The position numbers and the translations under genes are program-made. A model generated the notes under the pieces. The model had not been told where the DNA came from. It did not search any database and was given only the letters and a program-made list of their open reading frames with translations. Below, in pieces: positions 1-6,794 of a DNA stretch of 6,938 nt. Source of the DNA: an uncultured Lachnospiraceae bacterium (GTDB taxonomy: Bacteria; Bacillota; Clostridia; Lachnospirales; Lachnospiraceae); the NCBI GenBank assembly GCA_937891165.1, contig CALAEX010000063.1, positions 1 to 6,938 of the forward strand, written 5' to 3'. The first letter of the stretch is position 1, and every line of letters starts with the position of its first letter.

Positions 1-86
1 ATTGTTTATGTGTGAAAGGTCCGTTTTAAAAATGACTTTTGACACCCACATCATACCATAAATATCCAATAATTTAAATAAAAGAA

Positions 87-123
87 AAGTATGGATTAAA
101 GATTTTGCTCTTTATCCATACTT
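87..123 (-). terminator. Rho-independent terminator of the conjugation operon
   Basis: Read on the minus strand, an arm at 123-110 pairs with an arm at 101-87 (core AAGTATGGAT against ATCCATACTT, plus AAAG/CTTT, with one bulged base), leaving an 8-nt loop at 102-109. A T-rich but interrupted tail follows (about 86-72). The stem begins 4 nt after the stop codon of the NlpC/P60 gene, where an operon terminator is expected. The stem is AT-rich, so it may be only moderately efficient. The plus-strand side lacks a clean T-run, so a bidirectional role is less likely. Confidence 0.7.
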
Positions 124-127
124 ATAT

Positions 128-3100
128 TTACTCTATACTATAATACCATTTAAAACAATTTGTATTATTTACAGCCACATTATTTGTTCCAGCATTACAA
201 TGAACCCATACAGCCCTACCTTTCTCATCATATCCTATAAAAATTCCGATATAATTTTGGGCAGTACCTGGTGCATTTTCAATACCAATGTCTCCTGGTT
301 GTAAATTTCGAAAACTAATTCTATTTAATCCCAAAGAATCCACAAAACCTGCTGTAGAGCAATTTGGTTGAATTCCATATATAACCCAATAGCACCATCC
401 AACAAATCCAGAGCAATCAAGACCATAAATAGTTCGACCTTTTCCCAAATTATACTCATAATAAGGATCTGAAATCGGAGCGATAGTTCCCCATGCTTCA
501 TCCCAATCAGCTGAGGAAGGTTTTCCACCATACCAGTAACTGATAGCACCTACATTTTCTAACGCAAATTTTATAAACTCCAACCTACTGTCTGATACAG
601 CACTAAATTGTTCTATTACTGTTTTCAAATAAGTATCTATTTCTTCATCCGAAAGAACATAGTCTACTCCTATCTCTGTACCAGTCATATAAAGTTGTAC
701 TCCATAGAGTTCATACCAATCACTTGCATAAAGTTCATTACACCACTCAATATTTCCGTTACAACGTTTATCTGACGAAGCACCAGTACTTATACCACCA
801 TTATCATTTATACTTGGTATATCACAAGACATGCTTCCCGTCGAAGCATTATAAATCGCATATATTTGATGTGTTATACTATCCCAATAACCACTATGAA
901 TAAAATTATCCAGTCTTCTACGATACCCGTTTTTGTATTCCATTGTGGCAGTTTTGAGTTCCATACTATTCCCTGCAAAATCTGTAGGAACTAAGTATGT
1001 CATAACTGTCTTTTCAGAATCTGTTACACCTTGAAATACATCATCCTTAGACAACAGAGTAACATAGATGTTGATATCTCTATATCCATAAGAACAGTGA
1101 AGTGCTGTATGTCCAGAACAATAATATTCTCTATACCAATTCTTTTCATAACAACCATTTTCAGTAGTATGCTCATGATACGATTTACTACAGCAGAAAC
1201 TTGTATGCTGGTGTATACACTCATTAACACAATTGTTACCACAATTATGTATACAGTCTGTATAATTGCATCCTCTTCCATGTGTATGCTGAATCTGATT
1301 ACAAATTAAGTCACCCCATTCATACCATTGATTATACTGACAACCTTTTCCTAATGTTGAATAACCAGTAACTATAGGTGTAGATAAATTTTTTGTTGCA
1401 ATTGTATCATAAAAACAGACGCCTTCTTCCTTAGCTCCATTGTACTCCATATAAAAATCGCTGTCATTACAATAATAAGCACTCCCATCCAACGGATATT
1501 TATCTGTAGAATAGATAGTATGATATATATCGCTTTCCTTAACTGTAATTATCGGAACCATACCTTCCCACATATCATCAACCAAATTTTCATACTCTAA
1601 ATAGTCATCTGTGCTATTATTTAGCATTACAGAAGCTATAGCAATCAATAATGTATAAATCAATAATAGTACTAGAATCGCACCAGCAATAGGCAATAAC
1701 ATTTTTTTCATCAAAAACTCTTTTACCCTATAGAAAATGCTAGTAATCGCAAATGTTACTTTTATCGGTTTTTTCACTACACGCATTGCTTTATTTTTAG
1801 CACTCTTTATTTTTCTATTAATACGTTTTCGCTTATTATTTAGATGAGCTGTTTTATGCTTCACAGTAGTTGCAACTGTTTTTATAGAATCTGCTTTCTG
1901 TTTTAAAATCTGAATTTTTTTATTTTGACCAACTACTCTTTTTGTATCTTCTGCTGCCTTACCAATTTTCTTTACTGTTTCTGTAGAGTTAATTGCTGTT
2001 TTTGTAGTATTTTTAGCTACTGTAAGCTCTTGTTTTATTTTACGACCAACAAATCTAGAAGCTGGATTCAAAAAAACACCTCTCCCAGCTACTAGCATCG
2101 TTGACTTTGTAATCTTTGCCTGAAACATTAACATACGAAAAGCACTGTCTCCAACATTTATCATCATACCTGTCTGTCGAAAACCAACAGTAGCAGCATC
2201 ATTATCAAATTTATCAACAATTTCCCCAAAAGCTTTTGAAAGTTGTGTTATTCTTCCTTGAACTCCTATAGCAAATGCTGTTTTTTCTTTTGCCTTTTCA
2301 GCCAACTTATTACGAAGCAACTCCTTTAAAATTACAACATCTCTAGAATTTATATCCATCTTTTCTGCTTTTTTAATCAGACTCTTTAATTCACTTGATG
2401 ACATATTTGTTGGATTGATAGCTTTAAATAATGGATCCAAAGAGGAAGCAAAATACTGACTCGCCACTCTTATAAATTCCTTTTCAAACAACTGATTATT
2501 AAATATCTCTTTTCCTTGCAAAAAATTCACAAGGTCATCACTTACTTTCCCATAACTATTTGTTGCAAAATCAAGTAAAATCTGTTTAGACTCTAACACA
2601 TTCTTTACTGCTTCTTTATTTTTCCATAAACTCTTTCTCTGATTCTTTGACAAACCACGCTCTTTTAATAATCCATTTAATTCATCCTTGGACAAACTTA
2701 ACTCAGACAACATCAATGTACCACTATTAATTAACTTTTCCGTTTTAGCAGAAATATCAGAAATACATGTTGCTTTATCAAGAATCATTTCCTGTATATT
2801 TCTAGCTCCAGTAAAATCCAATACTTCTGATATATTGGAAAGAGATTTCTTTCCTACCTGATACGCTTCTACAACCTCATCCTCTTCTGGTGTTAATTCA
2901 TCTGCCACAGTACTGATAATTACATGCCCAGCAGAACACATATCTTCCCACATCTGTCTATTTTTTCTTGAAAACCTACGTTGCACTGCTGCCTGTATCT
3001 TATAAGACTTCTTCGTTTCAGAGTTAACTAAAGTTTCCTTTTCTACCATATATTCTTTCTCTTTTTCTATTTCAGATACTCTAAATTCTTGTTTTTGTAC

Positions 3101-3568
3101 CGTTTTTAGCGTAACCCTCTTTACCTTTGGTGAATTTTTCGTCACAGTTCTTATACCATTTGGAATACCATCTCTGAATTTAATGGAAGAAAAACCACTC
3201 ACAACCTTTGGAATCCTTCTTTGTACAGTAGCTACTTTTTGTCTAACTATATTATCCATCTCCGTGGAGCAGGAGTATAAAATATCTGTACCTATCGTTT
3301 TAGGCAACTTCTCAACAAACTTTACTTCCCCAGATAACAGGTCAATGCTTTTTCTATGAAGCATTGTTCCATTATCTACCTCGTCAATATCCACTTCAAC
3401 ACGAAGTCTAGAAACATCTTCTGCTGGTTTTTCCTTTGGCTGAATAATAGATTTCTCCATTCGGCTATGAAATGCAACATTCTTATCAATGGAATCATCT
3501 GTTAAGATGTTTGTTCCAATTAAACCAGCACTATCAGTAAAAGATATGTTTGTTTTTTCATCCGCCAT
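128..3568 (-). CDS. Membrane-anchored NlpC/P60 conjugation protein (CD1107/CD1108-like)
   Basis: This 1146-residue protein is probably the cell-wall-acting component of a Gram-positive type IV secretion machine. Residues 1-about 500 are predicted soluble, charged and largely helical, and I do not recognise them. Residues about 510-620 are strongly basic. A single membrane segment follows (about 623-649), then an ectodomain with 12 Cys and 9 His in residues 743-825. The C-terminal NlpC/P60 domain (about 1010-1146) carries the nucleophile motif LDCSGF with C1052. The position where the family normally has its catalytic histidine (the NHVGIF-type motif) reads NYIGIF, giving Y1106. A later histidine, H1123 in WVHC, remains and may be the third polar residue. 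The basic stretch before the membrane segment fits a cytoplasmic N-terminus and an outside C-terminus. The ATG start has a strong GAGGTG site 8 nt upstream and lies 15 nt after the VirB4 stop, so the two are probably cotranscribed. Family assignment rests on the C-terminal part and gene order; hydrolase activity is doubtful because of Y1106. Confidence 0.85.
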   Translation of the reverse strand: MADEKTNISFTDSAGLIGTNILTDDSIDKNVAFHSRMEKSIIQPKEKPAEDVSRLRVEVDIDEVDNGTMLHRKSIDLLSGEVKFVEKLPKTIGTDILYSCSTEMDNIVRQKVATVQRRIPKVVSGFSSIKFRDGIPNGIRTVTKNSPKVKRVTLKTVQKQEFRVSEIEKEKEYMVEKETLVNSETKKSYKIQAAVQRRFSRKNRQMWEDMCSAGHVIISTVADELTPEEDEVVEAYQVGKKSLSNISEVLDFTGARNIQEMILDKATCISDISAKTEKLINSGTLMLSELSLSKDELNGLLKERGLSKNQRKSLWKNKEAVKNVLESKQILLDFATNSYGKVSDDLVNFLQGKEIFNNQLFEKEFIRVASQYFASSLDPLFKAINPTNMSSSELKSLIKKAEKMDINSRDVVILKELLRNKLAEKAKEKTAFAIGVQGRITQLSKAFGEIVDKFDNDAATVGFRQTGMMINVGDSAFRMLMFQAKITKSTMLVAGRGVFLNPASRFVGRKIKQELTVAKNTTKTAINSTETVKKIGKAAEDTKRVVGQNKKIQILKQKADSIKTVATTVKHKTAHLNNKRKRINRKIKSAKNKAMRVVKKPIKVTFAITSIFYRVKEFLMKKMLLPIAGAILVLLLIYTLLIAIASVMLNNSTDDYLEYENLVDDMWEGMVPIITVKESDIYHTIYSTDKYPLDGSAYYCNDSDFYMEYNGAKEEGVCFYDTIATKNLSTPIVTGYSTLGKGCQYNQWYEWGDLICNQIQHTHGRGCNYTDCIHNCGNNCVNECIHQHTSFCCSKSYHEHTTENGCYEKNWYREYYCSGHTALHCSYGYRDINIYVTLLSKDDVFQGVTDSEKTVMTYLVPTDFAGNSMELKTATMEYKNGYRRRLDNFIHSGYWDSITHQIYAIYNASTGSMSCDIPSINDNGGISTGASSDKRCNGNIEWCNELYASDWYELYGVQLYMTGTEIGVDYVLSDEEIDTYLKTVIEQFSAVSDSRLEFIKFALENVGAISYWYGGKPSSADWDEAWGTIAPISDPYYEYNLGKGRTIYGLDCSGFVGWCYWVIYGIQPNCSTAGFVDSLGLNRISFRNLQPGDIGIENAPGTAQNYIGIFIGYDEKGRAVWVHCNAGTNNVAVNNTNCFKWYYSIE

Positions 3569-3576
3569 TTTTAATA

Positions 3577-3582
3577 CACCTC
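3577..3582 (-). promoter_or_regulatory. Ribosome binding site of the NlpC/P60 gene
   Basis: GAGGTG (AAAGAGGTG in context) lies 8 nt before the ATG at 3568, just after the stop codon of the VirB4 C-terminal frame. It fixes the start and suggests translational coupling to the upstream gene. Confidence 0.8.
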
Positions 3583-3583
3583 T

Positions 3584-5053
3584 TTACTTTTTAAAAAGTT
3601 CCGTAAACTCATTGCCTTTATCCAAAAAATTATCATTAAAGGCAATGTTACTTGCTGGAGTTACAATAAGTCCCTGACTTGGTTCCACATTTGTAATATA
3701 AGGAATCAATGCATTTGGAATGTTCAAAAGCTCTGTAAACTTTTTACGTTCCAATGGACCACAATTTAAAAGCTTAATATAACCACAATCCGTCACCAAT
3801 TCTTCTAACGCAATACTACTCGATATACTACGTGCCATAACACCTACCGTATCTTGAATAACTGCTGTTGTGACATTTCGAATACTGCTCGTATTTTTCA
3901 TATAGTTCAGTAAATATGGAATTGTTTCTTCTTTCTCCAAAAGGCAATCTATTCCATCAATAAAAATCCAATTAGAACTATTATTTTTCTTCTCCTCTAC
4001 GCTCTTATTCCAAAGATATTCCATTGTAACAAGCAATTCTATTTTATTTGATACCTGATAGAGCGATAAACGATTACTTTTACTATTTAGTCTTGCGATA
4101 TTGATATCTATTGCTGATAATATTGCTGTAAGTTGAGGATACTTATCTTCATTCACTATTTGAAGTACCGAATCATAACTATTAAAATCCACAGATTCCT
4201 TTAACAACAACTTTGCTTCTTTTTCATTACCACAAAATGCTTTTATAAACAGTACTTTAGCTTCTTTCTCTGGAATCGTTAATCCATATCCTTCTATCAT
4301 TTTAAATGGGTTAATCTCTATCAGATAAGTTCTAGAACCTCCTAACGAATCAATATAAGAATCGTATTCCTTACCAAATGTAATTACATTGATTTTATCT
4401 TGAGTCGTCAACATAGCATTTAATATTTCACGTTTCATTTGATAAGTCTTACCCGAATTCTCCATACCAGAAATGATACCCGAAAGAACAATACTATGCT
4501 TTCTGTTATAGAAAATTAGATTATCATTAATAGCATTTAATCCACAAAATGCTCCTCCTCGTTTATTTCCTTCAATAGCTGCAATTGGAGAAATCTGTGC
4601 CAAACGTTCTCCAGAAAGGAACCTACTTACATACACTTTTTGTTTACACAAAGGAAGTGCTGAACAAAATCCTTCGTATTGAAACATATCAAGTACTTTA
4701 ACACTACAAGCAAATTTAGCAGCAGATATCCGAAGCATATCTGTATTTCTATTAAGTTCTTCCAAAGAATCAGCAAACAATGTAATTACTACGGAAACTT
4801 CCATAAATACCCCATCCGAAGCAACAATATTCTTTGTAGTTTCCAATGCTGCCTCACTTAAATAAACAGCTTCCGTAGTTTCCTTTCTCTCCGTAAAAAT
4901 AATTGTACTTCGATTTTTCTTATCTTGAATCGTTTCACGCTTTTGTTTCTTCGTAATAATCATATTCTTTTTTACTAGCTCCAATGCCTCATCATAGCCT
5001 AACGTTGCATCTACTTGGTCATAGTAAATGGAAAACAACATGTTACTAGACAC
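3584..5053 (-). CDS. VirB4/TraE-like conjugation ATPase, C-terminal part of a split gene
   Basis: These 489 codons hold the second part of a VirB4-type ATPase, which energises assembly of the mating channel at the inner membrane face. Residues 1-about 185 match the end of the VirB4 N-terminal domain (MLFSIYYDQVD, then ADSLEELNRNTDMLR and GAFCGLNAINDNLI). The Walker A motif is intact (GMENSGKT, residues 196-203). Walker B reads WIFIDGID, with D366 kept but the usual glutamate replaced by G367 (GGA, one transition from GAA). The AVIQD stretch (397-401), an ER pair (435-436) and YITNVEPSQGLI (452-463) match the conserved C-terminal motifs. The Walker A to Walker B interval (about 160 residues) seems shorter than in Tn1549-type relatives as I remember them. 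The only in-frame starts near the 5' end, GTG 5053 and ATG 5041, have no visible ribosome binding site. The frame starts exactly at the edge of the insertion that separates it from the N-terminal part, so it is probably a disrupted half rather than an independent gene. Confidence 0.85.
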   Translation of the reverse strand: MSSNMLFSIYYDQVDATLGYDEALELVKKNMIITKKQKRETIQDKKNRSTIIFTERKETTEAVYLSEAALETTKNIVASDGVFMEVSVVITLFADSLEELNRNTDMLRISAAKFACSVKVLDMFQYEGFCSALPLCKQKVYVSRFLSGERLAQISPIAAIEGNKRGGAFCGLNAINDNLIFYNRKHSIVLSGIISGMENSGKTYQMKREILNAMLTTQDKINVITFGKEYDSYIDSLGGSRTYLIEINPFKMIEGYGLTIPEKEAKVLFIKAFCGNEKEAKLLLKESVDFNSYDSVLQIVNEDKYPQLTAILSAIDINIARLNSKSNRLSLYQVSNKIELLVTMEYLWNKSVEEKKNNSSNWIFIDGIDCLLEKEETIPYLLNYMKNTSSIRNVTTAVIQDTVGVMARSISSSIALEELVTDCGYIKLLNCGPLERKKFTELLNIPNALIPYITNVEPSQGLIVTPASNIAFNDNFLDKGNEFTELFKK

Positions 5054-5059
5054 ACTAGT
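5054..5059. repeat. ACTAGT flanking repeat, downstream copy
   Basis: This is the copy nearer the VirB4 C-terminal half. It matches the copy at 5161-5166 exactly and sits immediately before the GTG at 5053. Keeping only one copy joins the two halves in frame. Confidence 0.65.
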
Positions 5060-5068
5060 ATATCATAA

Positions 5069-5079
5069 ATTAAATAACT
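5069..5079. repeat. 11-bp inner inverted-repeat arm, downstream side
   Basis: ATTAAATAACT on the plus strand, the exact reverse complement of 5141-5151. It is separated from its ACTAGT end by 9 bp, the same spacing as on the other side. Confidence 0.75.
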
Positions 5080-5140
5080 GTTATATCTATATTTGATATT
5101 TTCCCTTTATTCTATTGAAAAATAAGCAATTATATATGGT

Positions 5141-5151
5141 AGTTATTTAAT
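5141..5151. repeat. 11-bp inner inverted-repeat arm, upstream side
   Basis: AGTTATTTAAT on the plus strand, partner of 5069-5079. It overlaps the stop codon that ends the VirB4 N-terminal frame, so the insertion itself supplies the premature stop. Confidence 0.75.
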
Positions 5152-5916
5152 AGTCGATGTACTAGTTAAATCTGAAATCACATTAATAGATACCTCTTGA
5201 GGAATACAGTTTAAAAATAGTGTTCTTGAATAACTTTGTGTTTCCATATTCTTATCAAGAATCGTGTGATTTACCAGCTTTTGAGCCGTATCCCATTCCT
5301 TTGGAGCAACTAAATCCTTCTCTGTCATTTTTAAATACTTTAAATTGGAAAGTTGTATATTCCCATCATTACGAAGGTCAAGAATACGCCTAAAGTCATT
5401 CCTCTTCGGATGAAATATACGATATATTACTTCCAATCGCTCTAAAGAACTAAGATTCCTAATTCTTATATCCTGGAATGCTTTTTTAATAACAGATTCC
5501 TGTTCATCAAAATAATTTAATGCTTTCTCCATAGAAGTAGTTTTATAACCTACCACTAAATACACTTGCTTCTGTACATTATTACATCCAATATCAATAG
5601 TTTCCAAAATTGTTTTATTATACACTGCTGCCTGAGATATCTTATCCTGTGAAACAAGTACACTTCTTAAATAATCTTCACGCTCAATCAAAGCATTATG
5701 TACTACCATTTGATACATACAGTCCTTTGGCATTCCAAGATAAAGTTGATTCATTTTATGTTTAAAAATTTCTGCATCCTGTATTCTAGACTGCTCAATA
5801 ACAAACATCTCTGTATAAAAGCCTTTAGAAACTTCAAAAATACCATTATCATAGAAATTTATTACTGGAATTTTATTAGATACTTTGGATACAGATATTG
5901 TTTTTTTCTTTCGCAT
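5143..5916 (-). CDS. VirB4/TraE-like conjugation ATPase, N-terminal part of a split gene
   Basis: These 257 codons match the N-terminal domain of Tn1549/CTn-type VirB4 proteins from their usual start. Recognisable stretches are IPVINFYDNGIFEVSKGFYT (15-34), the YLRSVLVSQ region (about 82-90), and KQVYLVVGYKTTSMEKALNY followed by ERLEVIYRIFHP. This domain docks the ATPase to the channel and carries no nucleotide-binding motif. Residues 1-252 (ending DLTS) belong to VirB4; the last five residues TSTIK and the TAA are encoded by the insertion. Joining residue 252 to the downstream frame at GTG 5053 reads DLTSVSSNMLFSIYY with no gap, giving a predicted 741-residue protein, close to the size of related VirB4 proteins. 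The ATG at 5916 has AAGAGGTG 6 nt upstream, and the gene follows the 163-codon gene by 3 nt, so the two are tightly coupled. As it stands it encodes a truncated protein without ATPase core. Confidence 0.85.
   Translation of the reverse strand: MRKKKTISVSKVSNKIPVINFYDNGIFEVSKGFYTEMFVIEQSRIQDAEIFKHKMNQLYLGMPKDCMYQMVVHNALIEREDYLRSVLVSQDKISQAAVYNKTILETIDIGCNNVQKQVYLVVGYKTTSMEKALNYFDEQESVIKKAFQDIRIRNLSSLERLEVIYRIFHPKRNDFRRILDLRNDGNIQLSNLKYLKMTEKDLVAPKEWDTAQKLVNHTILDKNMETQSYSRTLFLNCIPQEVSINVISDLTSTSTIK
5161..5166. repeat. ACTAGT flanking repeat, upstream copy
   Basis: This is the copy in the VirB4 N-terminal half, where it encodes Thr251-Ser252. The insertion lies between it and 5054-5059. Confidence 0.65.
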
Positions 5917-5919
5917 TTC

Positions 5920-6411
5920 TTACACCTCTTCTTCAATATCAAAATCAATATCACTTTCCTTTATCCTATATGTAAAAAAATCACCATATATAAAGATAAA
6001 GCGAATCGTATCTGGTAAACGATTCGGCTGAGATGGAACAATCGTCCAACTACCATCTATACCAGAAGCATAATATTCACCACCGAAAGTAATAGGCATA
6101 ATGGTAAGCTGTATTATTGGCATCTGATTATCATTACTATCCACACTATTCTCTGGCTTACAGAAATCCTTTAACATTTGAATGCACTGAACAAAATGAG
6201 GATCCGAAGAACTATCAAACTGCAAATCTACATTCATAAATCTGTTACTTCTAAAACAATTTACAATCGGTCCATGCAAATGAATCGTATCTACTCGGAT
6301 TTCTTCTCCTTTCACAATATCAATAAACTTTGTTTCCATCATTACCTGAGCCTTCGGCTCATAATTTTCATCCACACCACACATTGCGATTAATATATCC
6401 TTCTCTTTCAT
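5920..6411 (-). CDS. Uncharacterised 163-residue protein of the conjugation operon
   Basis: I do not recognise this protein. It has no signal peptide and no membrane segment. The alternation of hydrophobic and polar residues suggests a mainly beta fold in the C-terminal half (IIQLTIMPITFGG, GSWTIVPS, TIRFIFIYGDFF), and the C-terminus is acidic (ESDIDFDIEEEV). It lies immediately before the VirB4 gene, with a 3-nt gap and the next ribosome binding site inside its last codons, so it is translated with VirB4 and probably serves the same machine. It is not the small two-helix PrgI-type membrane protein that often precedes VirB4 in these elements. The ATG at 6411 is supported by AAGGAAGGA ending 9 nt upstream. 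The coding call is strong; the function is unknown. Confidence 0.8.
   Translation of the reverse strand: MKEKDILIAMCGVDENYEPKAQVMMETKFIDIVKGEEIRVDTIHLHGPIVNCFRSNRFMNVDLQFDSSSDPHFVQCIQMLKDFCKPENSVDSNDNQMPIIQLTIMPITFGGEYYASGIDGSWTIVPSQPNRLPDTIRFIFIYGDFFTYRIKESDIDFDIEEEV
5923..5930 (-). promoter_or_regulatory. Ribosome binding site of the VirB4 N-terminal frame
   Basis: AAGAGGTG lies 6 nt before the ATG at 5916 and is made from the last codons (Glu-Glu-Val) of the preceding gene. This is a coupling arrangement. No comparable site precedes the C-terminal half of VirB4 at 5053. Confidence 0.8.
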
Positions 6412-6420
6412 ACTTTGATT

Positions 6421-6429
6421 TCCTTCCTT
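6421..6429 (-). promoter_or_regulatory. Ribosome binding site of the 163-residue protein gene
   Basis: AAGGAAGGA lies 9 nt before the ATG at 6411, inside the 39-bp gap between this gene and the small gene upstream. It fixes the start codon. Confidence 0.7.
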
Positions 6430-6450
6430 TTATTTCTATTCCACATGGTT

Positions 6451-6690
6451 TCATCGTGTTACATTTGTCGGTGGAAACGTAAATAAGTTTTTTTCCTTCT
6501 TCTTTTGTCGTATATATTGATACGTTTCCAAATTCATGCTATGTACTCGTTCAAGAAACATACACAATTCATTATGCATAGTTTTGCTATCTGCCATATC
6601 TGCAGCAACTCCAATTTTACTAATTGCATCACTTAAATCATCTGTAGTAAAGAGTAGATTACAGAACATGGTTTCATTAAAGCTCAACAA
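6451..6690 (-). CDS. Uncharacterised small protein with a doubtful start
   Basis: The protein is unrecognised. The listed form starts at TTG 6690 (79 residues, TTG-TTG in a row) with only a weak GGAAAG sequence upstream. The same frame is open back to a TGA at 6756-6754, adding about 21 protein-like codons (including QDKLSCIVFESVCEISGKK) but no ATG or GTG. Two ATGs lie just beyond it, at 6761 and 6757, both out of frame and stopping within a few codons. That is what a small indel just after an original ATG would leave. The body is soluble, probably helical (DDLSDAISKIGVAADMADSKTMHNELCMFLERVHS), ending in a basic stretch (RQKKKEK). It sits upstream of the 163-codon gene in the same operon direction. 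It could be a true small accessory gene with a TTG start or a recently frameshifted one. Confidence 0.5.
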   Translation of the reverse strand: MLSFNETMFCNLLFTTDDLSDAISKIGVAADMADSKTMHNELCMFLERVHSMNLETYQYIRQKKKEKNLFTFPPTNVTR

Positions 6691-6794
6691 CTTCTTTCCA
6701 GAAATTTCACATACTGATTCAAATACAATGCATGATAACTTATCCTGAATTATTCATTCATTTAAATTAAAAAATAAAATACAACTATTTTACA

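Larger units (their letters stand above)
5054..5166 (-). mobile_element. 107-bp palindromic MITE-like insertion in the VirB4 gene
   Basis: The VirB4 frame is interrupted by 107 bp, counting one of two flanking ACTAGT copies (5054-5059 and 5161-5166). The ends form an inverted repeat of about 26 bp: ACTAGT, a 9-bp semi-conserved spacer (A[C/T]ATC then four mismatches), and a perfect 11-bp arm ATTAAATAACT (5141-5151 and 5069-5079). A weaker match continues about 10 bp inward. The interior is AT-rich with no open frame of note. Short length, terminal inverted repeats and a flanking direct repeat are typical of non-autonomous miniature elements. Because ACTAGT is itself a palindrome, the true target duplication could be TA, CTAG or all six bases, so I cannot name the parent transposase family. 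There is no sign of group I/II intron or intein structure, and 107 bp is too short for any. Confidence 0.7.

Noticed and set aside
39..64. TTGACA followed by TAAATA on the plus strand, promoter-like
   Set aside because: The spacing is 14 nt instead of about 17, and no gene follows in that direction within the window.
325..549. Minus-strand open frame of 74 codons
   Set aside because: It lies entirely inside the NlpC/P60 domain coding region in another frame; the overlapping frame shows clear family motifs.
1024..1309. Open frames on both strands over the Cys/His-rich region
   Set aside because: Both are shadows of the 1146-codon gene, with low-complexity hydrophobic translation and no ribosome binding sites.
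3489..3677. Plus-strand open frame of 62 codons spanning the gene junction
   Set aside because: It runs antisense across two well-supported genes, and its translation has no features of its own.
4679..4861. Plus-strand open frame of 60 codons
   Set aside because: It lies antisense inside the VirB4 C-terminal half.
5054..5166. Group I or II intron, or intein, as explanation of the VirB4 split
   Set aside because: The insert is far too short for an intron of either group, has no domain V-like or catalytic core sequence, and contains an in-frame stop, so it cannot be an intein.
5698..6018. Plus-strand open frame of 106 codons
   Set aside because: It is antisense to two genes with good ribosome binding sites, and its translation is rich in Ile, Phe, Tyr and Lys, as expected from reversed AT-rich coding sequence.
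6178..6393. Plus-strand open frame of 71 codons
   Set aside because: It lies antisense within the 163-codon gene and has no supporting signals.
6368..6454. Minus-strand frame of 28 codons starting in an ATGA overlap with the small gene stop
   Set aside because: It overlaps the start of the 163-codon gene by over 40 nt and runs through that gene's ribosome binding site; too short and no motif.
6536..6748. Plus-strand open frame of 70 codons
   Set aside because: It is antisense to the small gene and its open upstream extension, with no ribosome binding site.
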